This document shows, one piece after another, positions 32,790 through 43,275 of a DNA stretch of 64,000 nt. The notes beneath the pieces are model-generated. The model had not been told where the DNA came from. It searched no databases and saw only the letters and a list, made by a program, of their open reading frames with translations. The translations under genes and the position numbers were made by a program. The DNA is taken from positions 3,326,001-3,390,000 of the forward strand of contig NZ_JABBPK010000001.1 of NCBI RefSeq assembly GCF_012933555.1, given 5' to 3'. This DNA is from Niallia alba (GTDB taxonomy: Bacteria; Bacillota; Bacilli; Bacillales; Cytobacillaceae). Every line of letters begins with the position of its first letter. The stretch's first letter is position 1.

Positions 32790-34625
32790 TTACTTTTTCG
32801 TATTATTATCATCCATACGCAATACTGCCATGAACGCCTCTTGCGGAACTTCAACAGATCCAACTTGCTTCATCCGTTTTTTTCCTTCTTTTTGCTTTTC
32901 TAGCAATTTACGCTTACGGGAAATATCCCCACCATAACATTTTGCCAATACGTTTTTACGCATTGCTTTAATGGTAGAACGAGCGACAATCTTTTGGCCA
33001 ATTGCTGCTTGGATTGGCACCTCAAATTGCTGACGCGGAATCAGTTCCTTTAACTTCTCCACAATAACTTTTCCTCTTTCGTAAGCAAAATCCTTATGAA
33101 CAATAAAGCTAAGCGCATCTACTTGTTCTGAATTCAGTAAAATATCCATCTTCACTAAAGTCGATGTTTTATATCCAATGAGTTCATAATCAAATGAAGC
33201 ATATCCTCTCGTATTTGATTTCAATTGGTCAAAGAAATCATAAACAATTTCGGATAATGGAATTTCATACATAATCTTGACGCGAGTCTCATCCATATAT
33301 TGCATATCGATGAATACGCCTCTTTTTTGTTGACATAATTCCATAATGGCACCGACATATTCATTTGGAGCCATCATCGTTGCCTTCACGTACGGTTCTT
33401 CAATTCGTTCGATTTTTTGAGGATCTGGCATCGCTGATGGATTATCTACCTTGATTTCTGTTCCATCTGTCAAAATAACATCATAGATAACACTTGGAGC
33501 AGTTGTAATTAAGTCAATTTTGAATTCACGCTCAATTCGCTCTTGAATAATCTCCATATGAAGTAGGCCCAAGAAACCACAACGAAAGCCAAATCCTAAT
33601 GCTTGTGATGTTTCCGGTTCAAATTGCAATGCTGAATCATTCAGCTCTAATTTTTCCAATGCTTCACGTAAATCATTAAATTTTGCACTGTCTATTGGAT
33701 ATAAACCACAATAAACCATTGGATTAAGCTTTCTATATCCTGGTAATGCTTTTGTTGCGCCATTCTTCGCGCTTGTAATCGTATCCCCTACTCGAGTATC
33801 ACCAACATTTTTAATTGCAGCTGTTAAAAAACCTACATCTCCAACAGATAATTCATCGGTATTAACAGCTTTCGGTGTAAATACCCCTACTTCAATAACT
33901 TCAAATTCTTTACCTGTTGCCATCATTTTAATTTTGTCACCTGGTTTAACTGTTCCATCAACCACACGAATATAAGTGACTACACCCCGGTAAGCGTCAT
34001 ATAAACTATCAAAAATAAGTGCTTTTAACGGTGCCTCTGGATCTCCTTCTGGCGCAGGAACTTTTTCTACTACTTGTTCAAGTATATCTTCTATCCCAAT
34101 ACCAGCTTTTGCAGAAGCAAGCACAGCCTCTGAAGCATCTAATCCAATAACTTCCTCAATTTCGTTTCTAACTCTCTCAGGATCAGCACTTGGAAGGTCG
34201 ATTTTATTAATAACAGGAACTATTTCCAAATCATTATCAATTGCTAAATAAACATTAGCTAATGTCTGTGCTTCAATTCCTTGTGCTGCGTCAACTACTA
34301 ATACAGCTCCTTCACACGCAGCCAAACTACGTGATACTTCATATGTAAAATCCACGTGTCCTGGTGTGTCTATGAGATGAAGGGTATATATTTCTCCATC
34401 TTTTGCTTGATATTTTAATTGGACTGAGTTTAGTTTAATCGTAATTCCGCGTTCTCTTTCCAAATCCATTGAATCTAAAAGCTGATCTTTCATCTCACGT
34501 GCAGTGAGTGCATTTGTTTTTTCTAATATTCTATCAGCTAGGGTTGATTTCCCATGATCTATATGTGCAATAATAGAAAAATTTCTAATTTTTGATTGTC
34601 TTTTAAGCATCTCTTCTCTGTTCAT
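32790..34625 (-). CDS. lepA: Elongation factor 4 (LepA)
   Basis: LepA is a 611-residue translational GTPase that acts in ribosome back-translocation or biogenesis. G1 is AHIDHGKST (residues ~20-28), then [16 protein letters not shown] and NKIDLPSA. The domain order is EF-G like, but it ends in the LepA-specific C-terminal domain with [24 protein letters not shown]. The length is normal. Confidence 0.98.
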   Translation of the reverse strand: MNREEMLKRQSKIRNFSIIAHIDHGKSTLADRILEKTNALTAREMKDQLLDSMDLERERGITIKLNSVQLKYQAKDGEIYTLHLIDTPGHVDFTYEVSRSLAACEGAVLVVDAAQGIEAQTLANVYLAIDNDLEIVPVINKIDLPSADPERVRNEIEEVIGLDASEAVLASAKAGIGIEDILEQVVEKVPAPEGDPEAPLKALIFDSLYDAYRGVVTYIRVVDGTVKPGDKIKMMATGKEFEVIEVGVFTPKAVNTDELSVGDVGFLTAAIKNVGDTRVGDTITSAKNGATKALPGYRKLNPMVYCGLYPIDSAKFNDLREALEKLELNDSALQFEPETSQALGFGFRCGFLGLLHMEIIQERIEREFKIDLITTAPSVIYDVILTDGTEIKVDNPSAMPDPQKIERIEEPYVKATMMAPNEYVGAIMELCQQKRGVFIDMQYMDETRVKIMYEIPLSEIVYDFFDQLKSNTRGYASFDYELIGYKTSTLVKMDILLNSEQVDALSFIVHKDFAYERGKVIVEKLKELIPRQQFEVPIQAAIGQKIVARSTIKAMRKNVLAKCYGGDISRKRKLLEKQKEGKKRMKQVGSVEVPQEAFMAVLRMDDNNTKK

Positions 34626-34727
34626 TTAGTTCACTCCTACAATAATCGCGCATGTACACTATTTTTGATTATAGCAGTGTGAAGAATAAGATTCAACGAA
34701 AAGTAAAATGAATTACTAAACAGTTTT

Positions 34728-35075
34728 CTATTTTTCTTTTTCCTCTATTATATCTCCAACAAGACTAACTCCTTTTTCCGCTAAAGAAGATATCGTATCT
34801 GCTACCCCTTTACCAATACTGGACAGTAAGTTAAAAGCTTTTATTTCTTCTAATTGCTGTTTTTTTTGATCCAAATCATGGCTTGTGATATTTTGGCCAA
34901 GAACTGATGCCTCCATATTACCATCCTCATTTTTAATGGATACAGCACTTTGAAATCCTTGATCTTCATAGCCTTTCATTTTGTGTATTCCACTATTTGC
35001 TTGCTGCATTCCGAATAATACACATATAAACATTAACAAAACGATACCTACCGCGCCTAATGTATATAGTTTCAA
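34728..35075 (-). CDS. yqxA: YqxA-like protein (DUF3679)
   Basis: This ~115-residue protein has one N-terminal transmembrane segment (TLGAVGIVLLMFICVLFG) and an extracytoplasmic part. Length and position upstream of lepA match B. subtilis YqxA. The function is unknown; it lies in the sporulation-linked gpr-spoIIP-yqxA-lepA block. The start is uncertain: TTG at 35075 lies about 10 nt after AAAGGGG, whereas a TTG at 35084 is too close. spoIIP, normally next to it, is absent here. Confidence 0.8.
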   Translation of the reverse strand: MKLYTLGAVGIVLLMFICVLFGMQQANSGIHKMKGYEDQGFQSAVSIKNEDGNMEASVLGQNITSHDLDQKKQQLEEIKAFNLLSSIGKGVADTISSLAEKGVSLVGDIIEEKEK

Positions 35076-35118
35076 CTTGATCAATCCCCTTTATTTTAAG
35101 TATCAAGTTTGTAATTCC

Positions 35119-35174
35119 AAAAATCACCTTTCCTAGTAACTCTATTAAAAATGTATGAAGTTACTAGGAAAGGT
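35119..35174 (-). terminator. Intrinsic terminator after gpr
   Basis: A perfect 16-bp stem (ACCTTTCCTAGTAACT with its complement) closes a 17-nt loop and is followed by GATTTTT on the minus strand. It separates gpr from yqxA. Confidence 0.85.
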
Positions 35175-35192
35175 AGAACCCTTTTCTTTTAT

Positions 35193-36314
35193 TTAGTGTG
35201 TATTGTAACCAACATTGTCTTGATTAATGGCTGAATGAAGGGCAGCATTTAATCCATTTGCAAGTAGGTTTGCCATGTCTTCAATAAAAACATCCACTTC
35301 TTTCGGTGTTACCATTAAATTATGACCAATTGGGGATAGCACTTCATAAATTAACTTTCGTTTTTCTTCCTCAGGCAAAGTACCGATAATGCCGAGAAAT
35401 GTCTTACGATGCTGTTCCTCCGGTAAGTCTTCATCTGTCAATGTTCTTCTTTCACCAAAATTTAAGCCCGCAGGAGCCAGCGCTCTCGATGGTTTATTCC
35501 CTTCTCTGAGCTCTTTTCCAAAATGCTTTAATATATAATCAATTGTGTCACTTGTAATCGACACAGCATCAACAACAGTTGGAACACCAATCGCGATAAC
35601 AGGTCTTCCGAGAGTTTCTTCACTAAGCTCTTTTCGTTTATTTCCGACTCCAGACCCAGGATGAATACCTGTATCAGAAACTTGAATAGTGGAATTCACA
35701 CGATCAATAGAACGTGATGCAAGAGCATCAATAACAATCACAAAATCAGGATTTGTTTTTTCGACAACGCCTTTTATAATGTCACTCGTTTCTATTCCTG
35801 TTAAGCCCATCACACCTGGAGCTAGACTTGATACCGGACGATAGCCCTCTTCTACACTTTCTGGCTGTAATTCATATAAATGTCTTGTCACTAGTATATT
35901 TTCACAAACCTGTGGCCCTAGCGCATCGGGAGTAACGTTCCAGTTTCCCAATCCCACTACTAGACAGGAAGCATCCTCTTTTATATTGCTCAGCTTTAAA
36001 AATTGCGAAAACTCTTTCGCAAATACTCGCTCTACTTTTTCCTGCAATTTTGTATCTTGCTGTCTTATTCCTAATACTTCGATTGTCAAATATTTCCCTC
36101 GTTTTTTTCCTATAATCTCCTCGCCCTTTTCTGTAACTTCCACATAGGACATTTTAATTCCATTTTCTTCTTTTTCCTTGATAATTACGCCATCAAGGTT
36201 TGATTGATCCTGTTCATTTTGAACAAGTCCTTGTTTATGTAAAGCTAAATCTTTTGCTTCAATTGCTAAGTCTGTACGGATAGAATACATGCTTAAATCT
36301 AGTTTTTCCTCCAT
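35193..36314 (-). CDS. gpr: Germination protease GPR
   Basis: GPR cleaves the small acid-soluble spore proteins during germination; it is made as a zymogen in the forespore under SigG. The 373-residue protein begins [20 protein letters not shown], and maturation normally removes ~15 N-terminal residues next to such a segment. Typical blocks are [30 protein letters not shown] and [20 protein letters not shown]. Two adjacent ATGs exist; 36314 has the better spacing to AAGGGG. Weak SigG-like boxes lie at 36355-36384. Confidence 0.95.
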   Translation of the reverse strand: MEEKLDLSMYSIRTDLAIEAKDLALHKQGLVQNEQDQSNLDGVIIKEKEENGIKMSYVEVTEKGEEIIGKKRGKYLTIEVLGIRQQDTKLQEKVERVFAKEFSQFLKLSNIKEDASCLVVGLGNWNVTPDALGPQVCENILVTRHLYELQPESVEEGYRPVSSLAPGVMGLTGIETSDIIKGVVEKTNPDFVIVIDALASRSIDRVNSTIQVSDTGIHPGSGVGNKRKELSEETLGRPVIAIGVPTVVDAVSITSDTIDYILKHFGKELREGNKPSRALAPAGLNFGERRTLTDEDLPEEQHRKTFLGIIGTLPEEEKRKLIYEVLSPIGHNLMVTPKEVDVFIEDMANLLANGLNAALHSAINQDNVGYNTH

Positions 36315-36354
36315 CATTATCCCCTTCCAATCGATTTAATTATAAGAGTATTAC

Positions 36355-36384
36355 TAGCATTGCCTTTCTCCCGAAAAAAATTCA
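36355..36384 (-). promoter_or_regulatory. Weak SigG-like promoter of gpr
   Basis: TGAATT and CAATGCTA are spaced 16 nt apart upstream of gpr. They resemble but do not match the SigG consensus (TGAATA and CATACTA). The context supports it more than the sequence does. Confidence 0.3.
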
Positions 36385-36522
36385 TATCGTGCAAATTGGT
36401 ATGAGGTATTGCATTATTAGTCCTCGTTTGATAAAATATCTCTTGTTCTTTAAGTTTTTTAGGAATGTATATATCGAGTTTAAATAATGAACTTGATGCT
36501 TCTTTTTAGGAGGTGAACGTAA

Positions 36523-36789
36523 ATGCCAAATATTAAATCTGCTATTAAACGTGTGAAAACTAGTGAAGCTCGTAACGCTCAAAACACTACAGTTAAATCT
36601 GCAATGCGTACTGCTGTTAAAAAGACTGAAGCTGCTATTGCTCTTAATGATACAACTGCTGCAAATGAAAGTTTTGTAGAAGCTGCTAGTAAGTTAGACA
36701 AAGCTGCTGCAAAAGGTCTTATTCATAAAAATGCTGCTGCTCGTAAAAAATCTCGTTTAGCTAAAAGAAAAAATGCTTTAAACGCATAA
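36523..36789 (+). CDS. rpsT: 30S ribosomal protein S20
   Basis: S20 is an 88-residue, highly basic helical protein that binds 16S rRNA early in assembly. It begins [20 protein letters not shown] and ends [29 protein letters not shown] precedes the ATG. It is transcribed against its neighbours, holA and gpr, as in B. subtilis, and ends in its own terminator. Confidence 0.98.
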   Translation: MPNIKSAIKRVKTSEARNAQNTTVKSAMRTAVKKTEAAIALNDTTAANESFVEAASKLDKAAAKGLIHKNAAARKKSRLAKRKNALNA

Positions 36790-36793
36790 TGAG

Positions 36794-36828
36794 TAAAAAA
36801 AGACTATCGAAACGATAGTCTTTTTTTA
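36794..36828. terminator. Bidirectional terminator between rpsT and holA
   Basis: GACTATCG pairs with CGATAGTC around a short loop, with A7 on the left and T7 on the right, so it can serve both convergent genes. Confidence 0.92.
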
Positions 36829-36886
36829 TGCCTTTTATTTTATCCCCTTGTAAAATTTCACTATAAAGTCTAAAAATCCCAATCTT

Positions 36887-37909
36887 CTACAACCCATGTC
36901 CTAACTGAAACAATATCATTTCTATCACCATATTTTTTGGCATAGTACCTGTTTTCAGCTGAAAATCACCTTCTGCAAATAGGCGGATACATTTAGTTAA
37001 TTCCTCTTCTGTAAAGCGCTGAGCTTGTCCTGCTGCTAATTTGACTCGAAATGGATGAACCTTTAACACAGAAGCAATTTGCTGCTGCCCGTAACCTTTC
37101 TGTGATAGGCCTTTCACTTGATAGATTAAGCGGAATTGATTTGCTATGATTGAAAGAATCTTTAATGGTTCTTCATTTTGCTTTAATAAATCATAATAAA
37201 TGCGCAATGCTTCATCAATTTTTTTAGAGATTACCTTATCGACAAGCGTAAAAATATTTTGCTCGAGCGATTTCGCCACTAATTCTTCCACAATGTCTTT
37301 CGTAATTAGTTTTGAATCCTGCACATATAAGGCCATTTTATCTATTTCTGTTGTTAAAAGGGATAAATTTGTTCCAGCAAGACTGAGAATAGTATCTAAA
37401 CCGTCTTCATTTATCTCTACATGATTATATGCCGCCCGTTGTCTTAACCATTTTTTCAGTTCTTGTTCATTTAATTTTTTCGCTTCTAAAACAGAGGAAA
37501 TCGTTTTTAACTGCTTCGTTATTTTTTTTCTTTCATCTAATTTTTCATAATTAGCTACAAAAATCATAGTAGTGAACGGGGAAGGTTCTTTCAAGTATTC
37601 TTCCAGTTTCTTTACATTATGTTCTACCTTTGACTTAGATTTCTCAGCTGTTAAGAAAAAAGGGTTATTTAATACAATTACTTTTCTTTCCCCAAAAAAA
37701 GGAATTGTCTCTGCATCCTCTATTGCTAATTCTATCGGAGTTTCCTCCAAATCATATGTAGATAAATTAAAATCCTCGTCCTCTTCGTTTAATAAAGATT
37801 GCAATAATAAATATTTCGTTTCATTTATTAGAAAAGTCTCGAGTCCATATAATAAATAGACAAAAGAAAAATCTTTATTTTTTATTTTTTTCCATAATTC
37901 TTCGATCAT
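36887..37909 (-). CDS. holA: DNA polymerase III delta subunit
   Basis: This 340-residue HolA (YqeN) opens and loads the beta clamp as part of the clamp loader. An N-terminal AAA+-like fold (FVYLLYGLETFLINETKYLL, then TIPFFGERKVIVLNNPFFL) lacks a functional Walker A, as is normal for delta. The helical collar domain covers the C-terminal third (KILSIIANQFRLIYQVKGLS). GGGGAG precedes the ATG. In B. subtilis the small gene yqzM follows comEC here, but I could not find it. Confidence 0.94.
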   Translation of the reverse strand: MIEELWKKIKNKDFSFVYLLYGLETFLINETKYLLLQSLLNEEDEDFNLSTYDLEETPIELAIEDAETIPFFGERKVIVLNNPFFLTAEKSKSKVEHNVKKLEEYLKEPSPFTTMIFVANYEKLDERKKITKQLKTISSVLEAKKLNEQELKKWLRQRAAYNHVEINEDGLDTILSLAGTNLSLLTTEIDKMALYVQDSKLITKDIVEELVAKSLEQNIFTLVDKVISKKIDEALRIYYDLLKQNEEPLKILSIIANQFRLIYQVKGLSQKGYGQQQIASVLKVHPFRVKLAAGQAQRFTEEELTKCIRLFAEGDFQLKTGTMPKNMVIEMILFQLGHGL

Positions 37910-38387
37910 TTCTTCTCCCCATTCCTAAAACATTTTTCCTTTGTGATTTAGTTCATCACTAAACAATTATTATATACGAAATTCCTTTGAATTGTCCTTT
38001 TTTTATCAAAAATCAGCTTATGTAAATACAGAAAGAAGGTCCTCTTTCTACCATTTCTCTTGTTAAAGAATTCTTCCATAAAGCTTGTGTTATCGCTTTA
38101 GCAAGATTTACTAGTAGCAAGAAATGATAAGTTAAGGAACCTTCCTTCGATCTATAATGAACGTTACACACTAAGGCCTAGGATACTTAATATGTAACGG
38201 TACACTTTTGTATTACTAGTGTGCTCGAATGGCTTTAAATCTATTTGTGTCAAGTCCTGACAGCAAAGGAAATCTGTGCGAATCATGTCAATATAGATAA
38301 GTATTTTTTAGTCCAATTGGATAGGTATTTAGATGACATTTTCCCATTATTTATCGCCATTTTATCGCCATTCACTTATGTTATATT
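37910..38387. other. 478-bp gap between comEC and holA without a recognisable gene
   Basis: No ORF over 40 codons with a credible start is visible. It contains an imperfect inverted repeat CGTTACA/TGTAACG (38162-38199) around CTAAGGCCTAGG. A short open stretch on the minus strand (about 38015-38128, ending in TREMVERGPSF) lacks a start codon and may be a decayed gene end. No yqzM-like sequence was found. Confidence 0.5.
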
Positions 38388-40718
38388 CTATGGAATTTGC
38401 AAATGAAATGTGCCACCTTTTTCGGAAAAATAAAAAGAAATCCCCCCATTTTCATCTGTTCTAAATACTTTTACTTTATTCTCATTTAAAGTAGAAAGCA
38501 CTTCCTTACTAGGATGATGATATCTATTATTTTCACCTACAGAAATCACAGCAATTTTCGGCTTAAGCCGCTCAATAAATTCGCTACTAGAAGACGTTTC
38601 GCTGCCATGATGTCCTACCTTTAAAACGTCTACATCTTTTAAATTCGGATAATTATTCAGAACCTCTTGTTCCCCTTCTTTCTCTAAATCACCTGTAAAT
38701 AGCCATGTAATATCAGCGATATTCGCATAAATTACAATCGAACCATTATTCTTCGTTAGTTCCTTTTTTTGTAAAGGGGCCAATACAGAAAAGAAATCTT
38801 CCCCCGCGTTCCATTTATGACCAGCTTGAATAAGACGAATAGGGATTTGCTTCTTCTGTGCAAAATTTAATACCTTTTCTTCCTCCATAGTACGTTCTTC
38901 TGTTACATTTGGATACATGATTTCTTTTACCTTTAATTGTTCGATAATCGCTGTGGCACCCCCAATGTGATCTAAATCGCCATGTGTTAAGATCAATTTA
39001 TCAATCGTATGAATTCCTTTACTTTTTAAAAAAGGAACAACTGTCTTTGTACCAACTTCAAAGGGCTCTTTTCTCTTTTGCCAGTCCTCCTGAGGAAATG
39101 TAACCGTTCCACCTGTGTCAATTAAGTATGTTCCCTTATTATTTGCCAACTGAATAAGAATGCTATCCCCTTGCCCAACATCAATAAAAGTGATTTCCCC
39201 TTTAGCGGGATAGATATTGTTAATGAATTGAAGACTAATGAGCAAGAGTGGAAGACAATATAACCATTTCCTTGAGTTCTTCGAAATATTTTCGTATAAA
39301 TAAAAGAACATTGGCAGACTGACACTATAGACACAAACAAAAAAGAAGGATGGTCTTCCCAAAATGATCGTGCTAAAAGGATAACTCGCTAATTTCAACA
39401 CCAGCCTATCAGAAAGCATTATCAGAAGATCTAAAGGGAATGAAAAGACGGAAAACAATTGCGGAAACAAAAAGGAAACAACAAAGAGAATCAGTAAATA
39501 AGGCAAAACAATAGTCGTATAAAAAGGGATGAAAATAAGATTTGCTAGTAATGATAATGTAGGAATTTCATAAAAGTAGTATAAAATAATAGGAAGTACA
39601 GCATATTCGGAGATAAACGTAATAAAGAAATACATTTTAATGGTTGAGGTATGATACTCCTTAATAAGTGAGGAAGAGAGAATGAGAAAAAAACATACGA
39701 TAAACGATAATAAAAATCCAATACTAAACAGCATTCGCGGCTGAATCAATAAACAAAAACAAAAAACGATACTAATTATATCAATCATCGGAAATCTAGA
39801 GGGGAGACGAAATTTATTTATGGCTAAGAGAATGAAAGAAGTGGAGACAGCTCTTACAACCGATGGGCTTAATCCTGTTAAAACAGCATAAATCGGCAAA
39901 AGTAGTAATAAAATAGTGCTAGTCCATTCTTTCGTTAATCCAAAACGAATCAGTAAAAAATAAAGTATACCTACTAAAACGACAACATGTGAACCAGATA
40001 TAGCTAATAGATGAATAATCCCTAGGCGTTGAAATGCATTTTGAAGATTTTCGTCCATCATGCTACGTTCTCCAAAAATTAGCGCTTCTGCGATTGGAAT
40101 AGTTGTATCAGTAAAATGCTCTGCAATCCAAACGGTTCCTTTTTCTCTTAGTTGCTTTAATAATAAAATACCATTTCTTTCTGTGACACAACTTGTTAGA
40201 TCCAATTCTTCAATTGATAATAGCCAATAAATCGAATTGTTTTCAAGGTACTGTTTATAGTTAAAGCCATTTTCATTTCTCTTGGAAGAGGGAAGAGACA
40301 ATGAGCCTTTAATCTGGCAAGTCTTCCCTATCACCTGCTCGGCTTCTAGCAAAATTTTTTCTTCTTCTGTTTCCATTTTGTAGAAAAGCAGCAATTTTTC
40401 TTCAGTTTGTTTTTCCTTTCCCACTACTCTCCATCTATCACCGTCTATGTCTGCTGGCTCTAAGAAGGTGATTAAAAAAGATGAAGCATCCTCCTTCATT
40501 TTCGAGCCGCTCCACTGATAGCTATAACTTCCCCGAACAAGGAATAAAAGAAAAATACAAAGCAGAAAAACACCTGATTTTACTGCTGCTTTTTTTACTA
40601 GAAACAACCAGCCTACGAATAGGAAATAGATTAAATAGACTATTATATGTTGTGTTAATGAACATAATAAGCCAAATAGGGCTGACACCGCGAAATACAA
40701 TAATCTTGATTGAATCAT
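38388..40718 (-). CDS. comEC: DNA uptake channel protein ComEC
   Basis: ComEC forms the inner-membrane pore that passes single-stranded transforming DNA. The 776-residue protein, full length, has N-terminal hydrophobic helices, an OB-fold region (residues ~80-160), the Competence membrane domain (LLAISGSHVVVLVGIL onward, ~230-470) and a C-terminal metallo-beta-lactamase-like domain. That domain shows FIDVGQGDSILIQ, THGDLDHIGG and KVGHHGSETSSS, the putative nuclease residues. It is the third comE gene, 48 bp after comEB. Confidence 0.96.
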   Translation of the reverse strand: MIQSRLLYFAVSALFGLLCSLTQHIIVYLIYFLFVGWLFLVKKAAVKSGVFLLCIFLLFLVRGSYSYQWSGSKMKEDASSFLITFLEPADIDGDRWRVVGKEKQTEEKLLLFYKMETEEEKILLEAEQVIGKTCQIKGSLSLPSSKRNENGFNYKQYLENNSIYWLLSIEELDLTSCVTERNGILLLKQLREKGTVWIAEHFTDTTIPIAEALIFGERSMMDENLQNAFQRLGIIHLLAISGSHVVVLVGILYFLLIRFGLTKEWTSTILLLLLPIYAVLTGLSPSVVRAVSTSFILLAINKFRLPSRFPMIDIISIVFCFCLLIQPRMLFSIGFLLSFIVCFFLILSSSLIKEYHTSTIKMYFFITFISEYAVLPIILYYFYEIPTLSLLANLIFIPFYTTIVLPYLLILFVVSFLFPQLFSVFSFPLDLLIMLSDRLVLKLASYPFSTIILGRPSFFFVCVYSVSLPMFFYLYENISKNSRKWLYCLPLLLISLQFINNIYPAKGEITFIDVGQGDSILIQLANNKGTYLIDTGGTVTFPQEDWQKRKEPFEVGTKTVVPFLKSKGIHTIDKLILTHGDLDHIGGATAIIEQLKVKEIMYPNVTEERTMEEEKVLNFAQKKQIPIRLIQAGHKWNAGEDFFSVLAPLQKKELTKNNGSIVIYANIADITWLFTGDLEKEGEQEVLNNYPNLKDVDVLKVGHHGSETSSSSEFIERLKPKIAVISVGENNRYHHPSKEVLSTLNENKVKVFRTDENGGISFYFSEKGGTFHLQIP

Positions 40719-40766
40719 ACATCGCTCCTCACGAGACCGCTGTAGACCGAGAATGGAGAAATCAGA

Positions 40767-41345
40767 TTAAATAGACGTCTTTGCTGTAGGTATTATGGAG
40801 AATAATTCTTCTGCTCTTTTTTCCAAAACCTCTACCTCTACAGTATCTGCATTATTTTCTTTTAATTGTTTTACAAGGGATTCTACAAACGCCTTTTTCT
40901 CTTCTATTTTCTCAAGCTCTTTTCTTTCCACTTGCACTGTTGCGATATTTGCCTGTTCAAAAAGCTCAAGAGCGTAGGGGTGATTTTTATAATCCATCTC
41001 ATAATAAACCGTTTTTATACCTGCTTGTACAATCGCTTTACAGCATTGAAGACAAGGAAAATGTGTTACATAGATATCTGCTCCGTCAGTCGGAACACCA
41101 AATTTAGCGCATTGTAAAATAGCATTCATTTCCGCATGAATGGTTCGAACACAATGGTTATCAATTACATAGCAGCCTTCATCAATACAATGAACACCAC
41201 CGGCTATACTACCATTATATCCTCCAGCGATTATCCGCTTGTCTCGGACAATAGTTGCCCCTACTGCCAATCTTGTACATGTGCTTCTTAAAGCCAACAA
41301 TTCGCTTTGAGCCATAAAATACTCATTCCATGAGATTCTTTCCAA
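40767..41345 (-). CDS. comEB: ComEB, dCMP deaminase family protein
   Basis: This 192-residue zinc deaminase belongs to the dCMP/cytidylate deaminase family. HAEMNAIL supplies the zinc His and catalytic Glu (around residue 70), and PCLQCCK supplies the two cysteines. In B. subtilis comEB is dispensable for DNA uptake, though it may act in localising competence proteins. A C-terminal extension (ERKELEKIEEKKAFVESLVK) looks coiled coil. The start is TTG behind GGGAGTG. Confidence 0.94.
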   Translation of the reverse strand: MERISWNEYFMAQSELLALRSTCTRLAVGATIVRDKRIIAGGYNGSIAGGVHCIDEGCYVIDNHCVRTIHAEMNAILQCAKFGVPTDGADIYVTHFPCLQCCKAIVQAGIKTVYYEMDYKNHPYALELFEQANIATVQVERKELEKIEEKKAFVESLVKQLKENNADTVEVEVLEKRAEELFSIIPTAKTSI

Positions 41346-41404
41346 TTATATTCACTCCCATAAGTTAACAAAATTAATAAAGAAACTTCCATCAATAAGA
41401 GTTT

Positions 41405-41522
41405 TCCCTCGCCCCTACGGATGGTTAGTTGCACTTATCGGACCTTTACGGGCAGTTAGCCCCCACCTAGCTTCCTTGATTTTCCGCGGATTGGGTCTTA
41501 CTTCCTGTTAAGAGTGGGATAA
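41405..41522 (+). repeat. Family-B interspersed repeat, copy 2
   Basis: It carries GGATGGTTAGTTGCACTTATC, GGACCTTTACGGGCAGTTAG, CTTGATTTTCCGCGG and GTTAAGAGTGGGAT. The same blocks are in copy 1 (5341-5447) and inverted copy 3 (54779-54905). It occupies most of the comEA-comEB gap; the remainder of 41346-41647 holds no gene. Confidence 0.75.
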
Positions 41523-41647
41523 ATACAATAATTCAATTCTTCATTAAGTTTATCGGGAAGTATGTTTTCAGTCAATTACAAAAAAGATGTAAGATTACTT
41601 TTACCCTATATCGCTTTTCTGTTGACCATTTAAAATTGGAAAGAGAT

Positions 41648-42268
41648 TTAATTTATCGTAAGAAAGGGTTCTAATTTTTCATATGTTTTCTCTCCAATTC
41701 CACTTATTTTTTTTAAATCCTCCTTTGTAGAAAATCCTCCATTTTGTTCACGGTATTCGATAATGGCTGCCGCTTTAGACGGACCCACTCCTGGTAATTG
41801 AAGCAATTCCGTTTCGCTCGCTTTATTAATATTTACTAGGCCTTCATTCGCAGAGAGACTTGCTTGGTCATTAACTACTTCTCCCTCTTCTCCTATATAA
41901 GGTACATAAATAATCATCTCATCCGACACTTTCATTGCAAGGTTCACTGCATTTTTTTCACCGTTATTCAAAATCCCTCCTGCCTTTTGAATAATGTCAT
42001 TCACGCGATCTCCCTCATTCGCCTCATAAACGCCTGGATTTTTGACTGCTCCTTTTACATCTACGAGTATAAACGTAACTTGTGGTTCTTCCTCAGCTAA
42101 CTCGCTCTCTGTTATTTCCTCCCCCCTTTCAGTTAATAAGTCATCTTGTGGGAAGTATTCTTCTTCATTCTTTGGCATAAGGATAGGATAAAAACGATAC
42201 AGCAAAAGTAGGGATATCCCACCTAAAACAAATAGAATGAATTTTTTATTTTTTCGAAGCCAGTCCAT
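41648..42268 (-). CDS. comEA: Competence DNA receptor ComEA
   Basis: ComEA binds double-stranded DNA outside the membrane during uptake. The 206-residue protein has an N-terminal membrane anchor (FILFVLGGISLLLLYRFY), an acidic linker, a SLBB-like segment (VDVKGAVKNPGVYEANEGDR, about residues 70-90), and a C-terminal pair of helix-hairpin-helix motifs (NINKASETELLQLPGVGPSK and KEDLKKISGIGEKTYEKL) that bind DNA. A repeat separates it from comEB. Confidence 0.96.
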   Translation of the reverse strand: MDWLRKNKKFILFVLGGISLLLLYRFYPILMPKNEEEYFPQDDLLTERGEEITESELAEEEPQVTFILVDVKGAVKNPGVYEANEGDRVNDIIQKAGGILNNGEKNAVNLAMKVSDEMIIYVPYIGEEGEVVNDQASLSANEGLVNINKASETELLQLPGVGPSKAAAIIEYREQNGGFSTKEDLKKISGIGEKTYEKLEPFLTIN

Positions 42269-42356
42269 GATAACTAATCATCCTTTCAGGTATATTTTGT
42301 ATTGTTGCTTCATATCGTTATATGAGAAACCGCTCATTATAGGGGGGGAAGAAAAA

Positions 42357-43184
42357 GTGAAAATTGGAATGATTGGTACTGGAAATATGGGGAAAATCTT
42401 AGTAGAAGCGATGATTGATGGAAATGCTATTTCCCCCGAAGACTTATTTATCTTTAATCGAACAATTAACAAAGCATTAGAAATTAAGGAAGATTATCCA
42501 AACATAAATGTATGCTATAGCGATATCGAAATAGCTAAACAAACAGATCTTACCTTTTTATGTGTAAAACCACATGATATGTATGAAGTTGCCAAGAACA
42601 TATCTCCATATTTAACAAAGGATAAATGTGTTGTATCTATTACTAGTCCAATAAGCCCTGACCAACTAGATTCTTTCTTTAGCTGCTCTGTTGCACGGAT
42701 TATTCCAAGCATCACAAATAGAGCATTAGCAGGGGTCTCTTTATTTTCTTATGGAAGCAATTGTACGGATGCGTGGAAAAAACAATTAGAGAGTTTCTAT
42801 GAAAATTTTTCGACTCCATTAGAAATTGAAGATAATATTACGAGAGTTGCCTCTGATATTGTCAGCTGTGGACCAGCATTTTTTAGTTATCTTACTCGCA
42901 GATTTATAGAAGGGGCAGTCGACGAGACGGAAATTGATTCAGAAACCGCAACAAAATTAGCTAGTGAAATGCTTATTGGGTTAGGAGAATTGTTAAAAAA
43001 AGGTTATTATACATTACCTACTTTACAGGAGAAGGTGTGTGTAAAAGGCGGAATAACGGGTGAAGGAATAAACGTACTGGAGAGTCAGTTAGGAGATACT
43101 TTTAATCAATTATTTCAGGCAACACAGGCTAAGTATGAAGATGATCAGCGATCCCTTAGAAATCTTGTTTCAGGACAAAAATAG
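42357..43184 (+). CDS. comER: ComER, pyrroline-5-carboxylate reductase-like protein
   Basis: This 275-residue P5C reductase-like protein has the Rossmann motif GMIGTGNMG at its start and the dimerisation domain with SCGPAFFSYLTRRFIEGAVD. ComER is divergent from the comE operon in Bacillus; a role in biofilm and sporulation signalling has been reported in the group. The start is GTG at 42357 behind GGGGGGG. A longer ATG reading from 42237 would overlap comEA and lacks support. Confidence 0.93.
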   Translation: MKIGMIGTGNMGKILVEAMIDGNAISPEDLFIFNRTINKALEIKEDYPNINVCYSDIEIAKQTDLTFLCVKPHDMYEVAKNISPYLTKDKCVVSITSPISPDQLDSFFSCSVARIIPSITNRALAGVSLFSYGSNCTDAWKKQLESFYENFSTPLEIEDNITRVASDIVSCGPAFFSYLTRRFIEGAVDETEIDSETATKLASEMLIGLGELLKKGYYTLPTLQEKVCVKGGITGEGINVLESQLGDTFNQLFQATQAKYEDDQRSLRNLVSGQK

Positions 43185-43275
43185 CTGATGCTAATAATAC
43201 TTTCTATTATACCTATTCGAATTCCTTCTTTCCTTTCAAATTATTATCAAGTAAATTTGAAAATAGTCGAGAACA

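Noticed and set aside
38015-38128. Open reading stretch ending TREMVERGPSF on the minus strand
   Set aside because: It has no start codon or ribosome-binding site, and I recognise no homologue. It could be a decayed gene but cannot be supported.
42237-42356. N-terminal extension of comER
   Set aside because: It overlaps comEA and its promoter region. The Rossmann motif begins right after the GTG at 42357, which has a strong ribosome-binding site.
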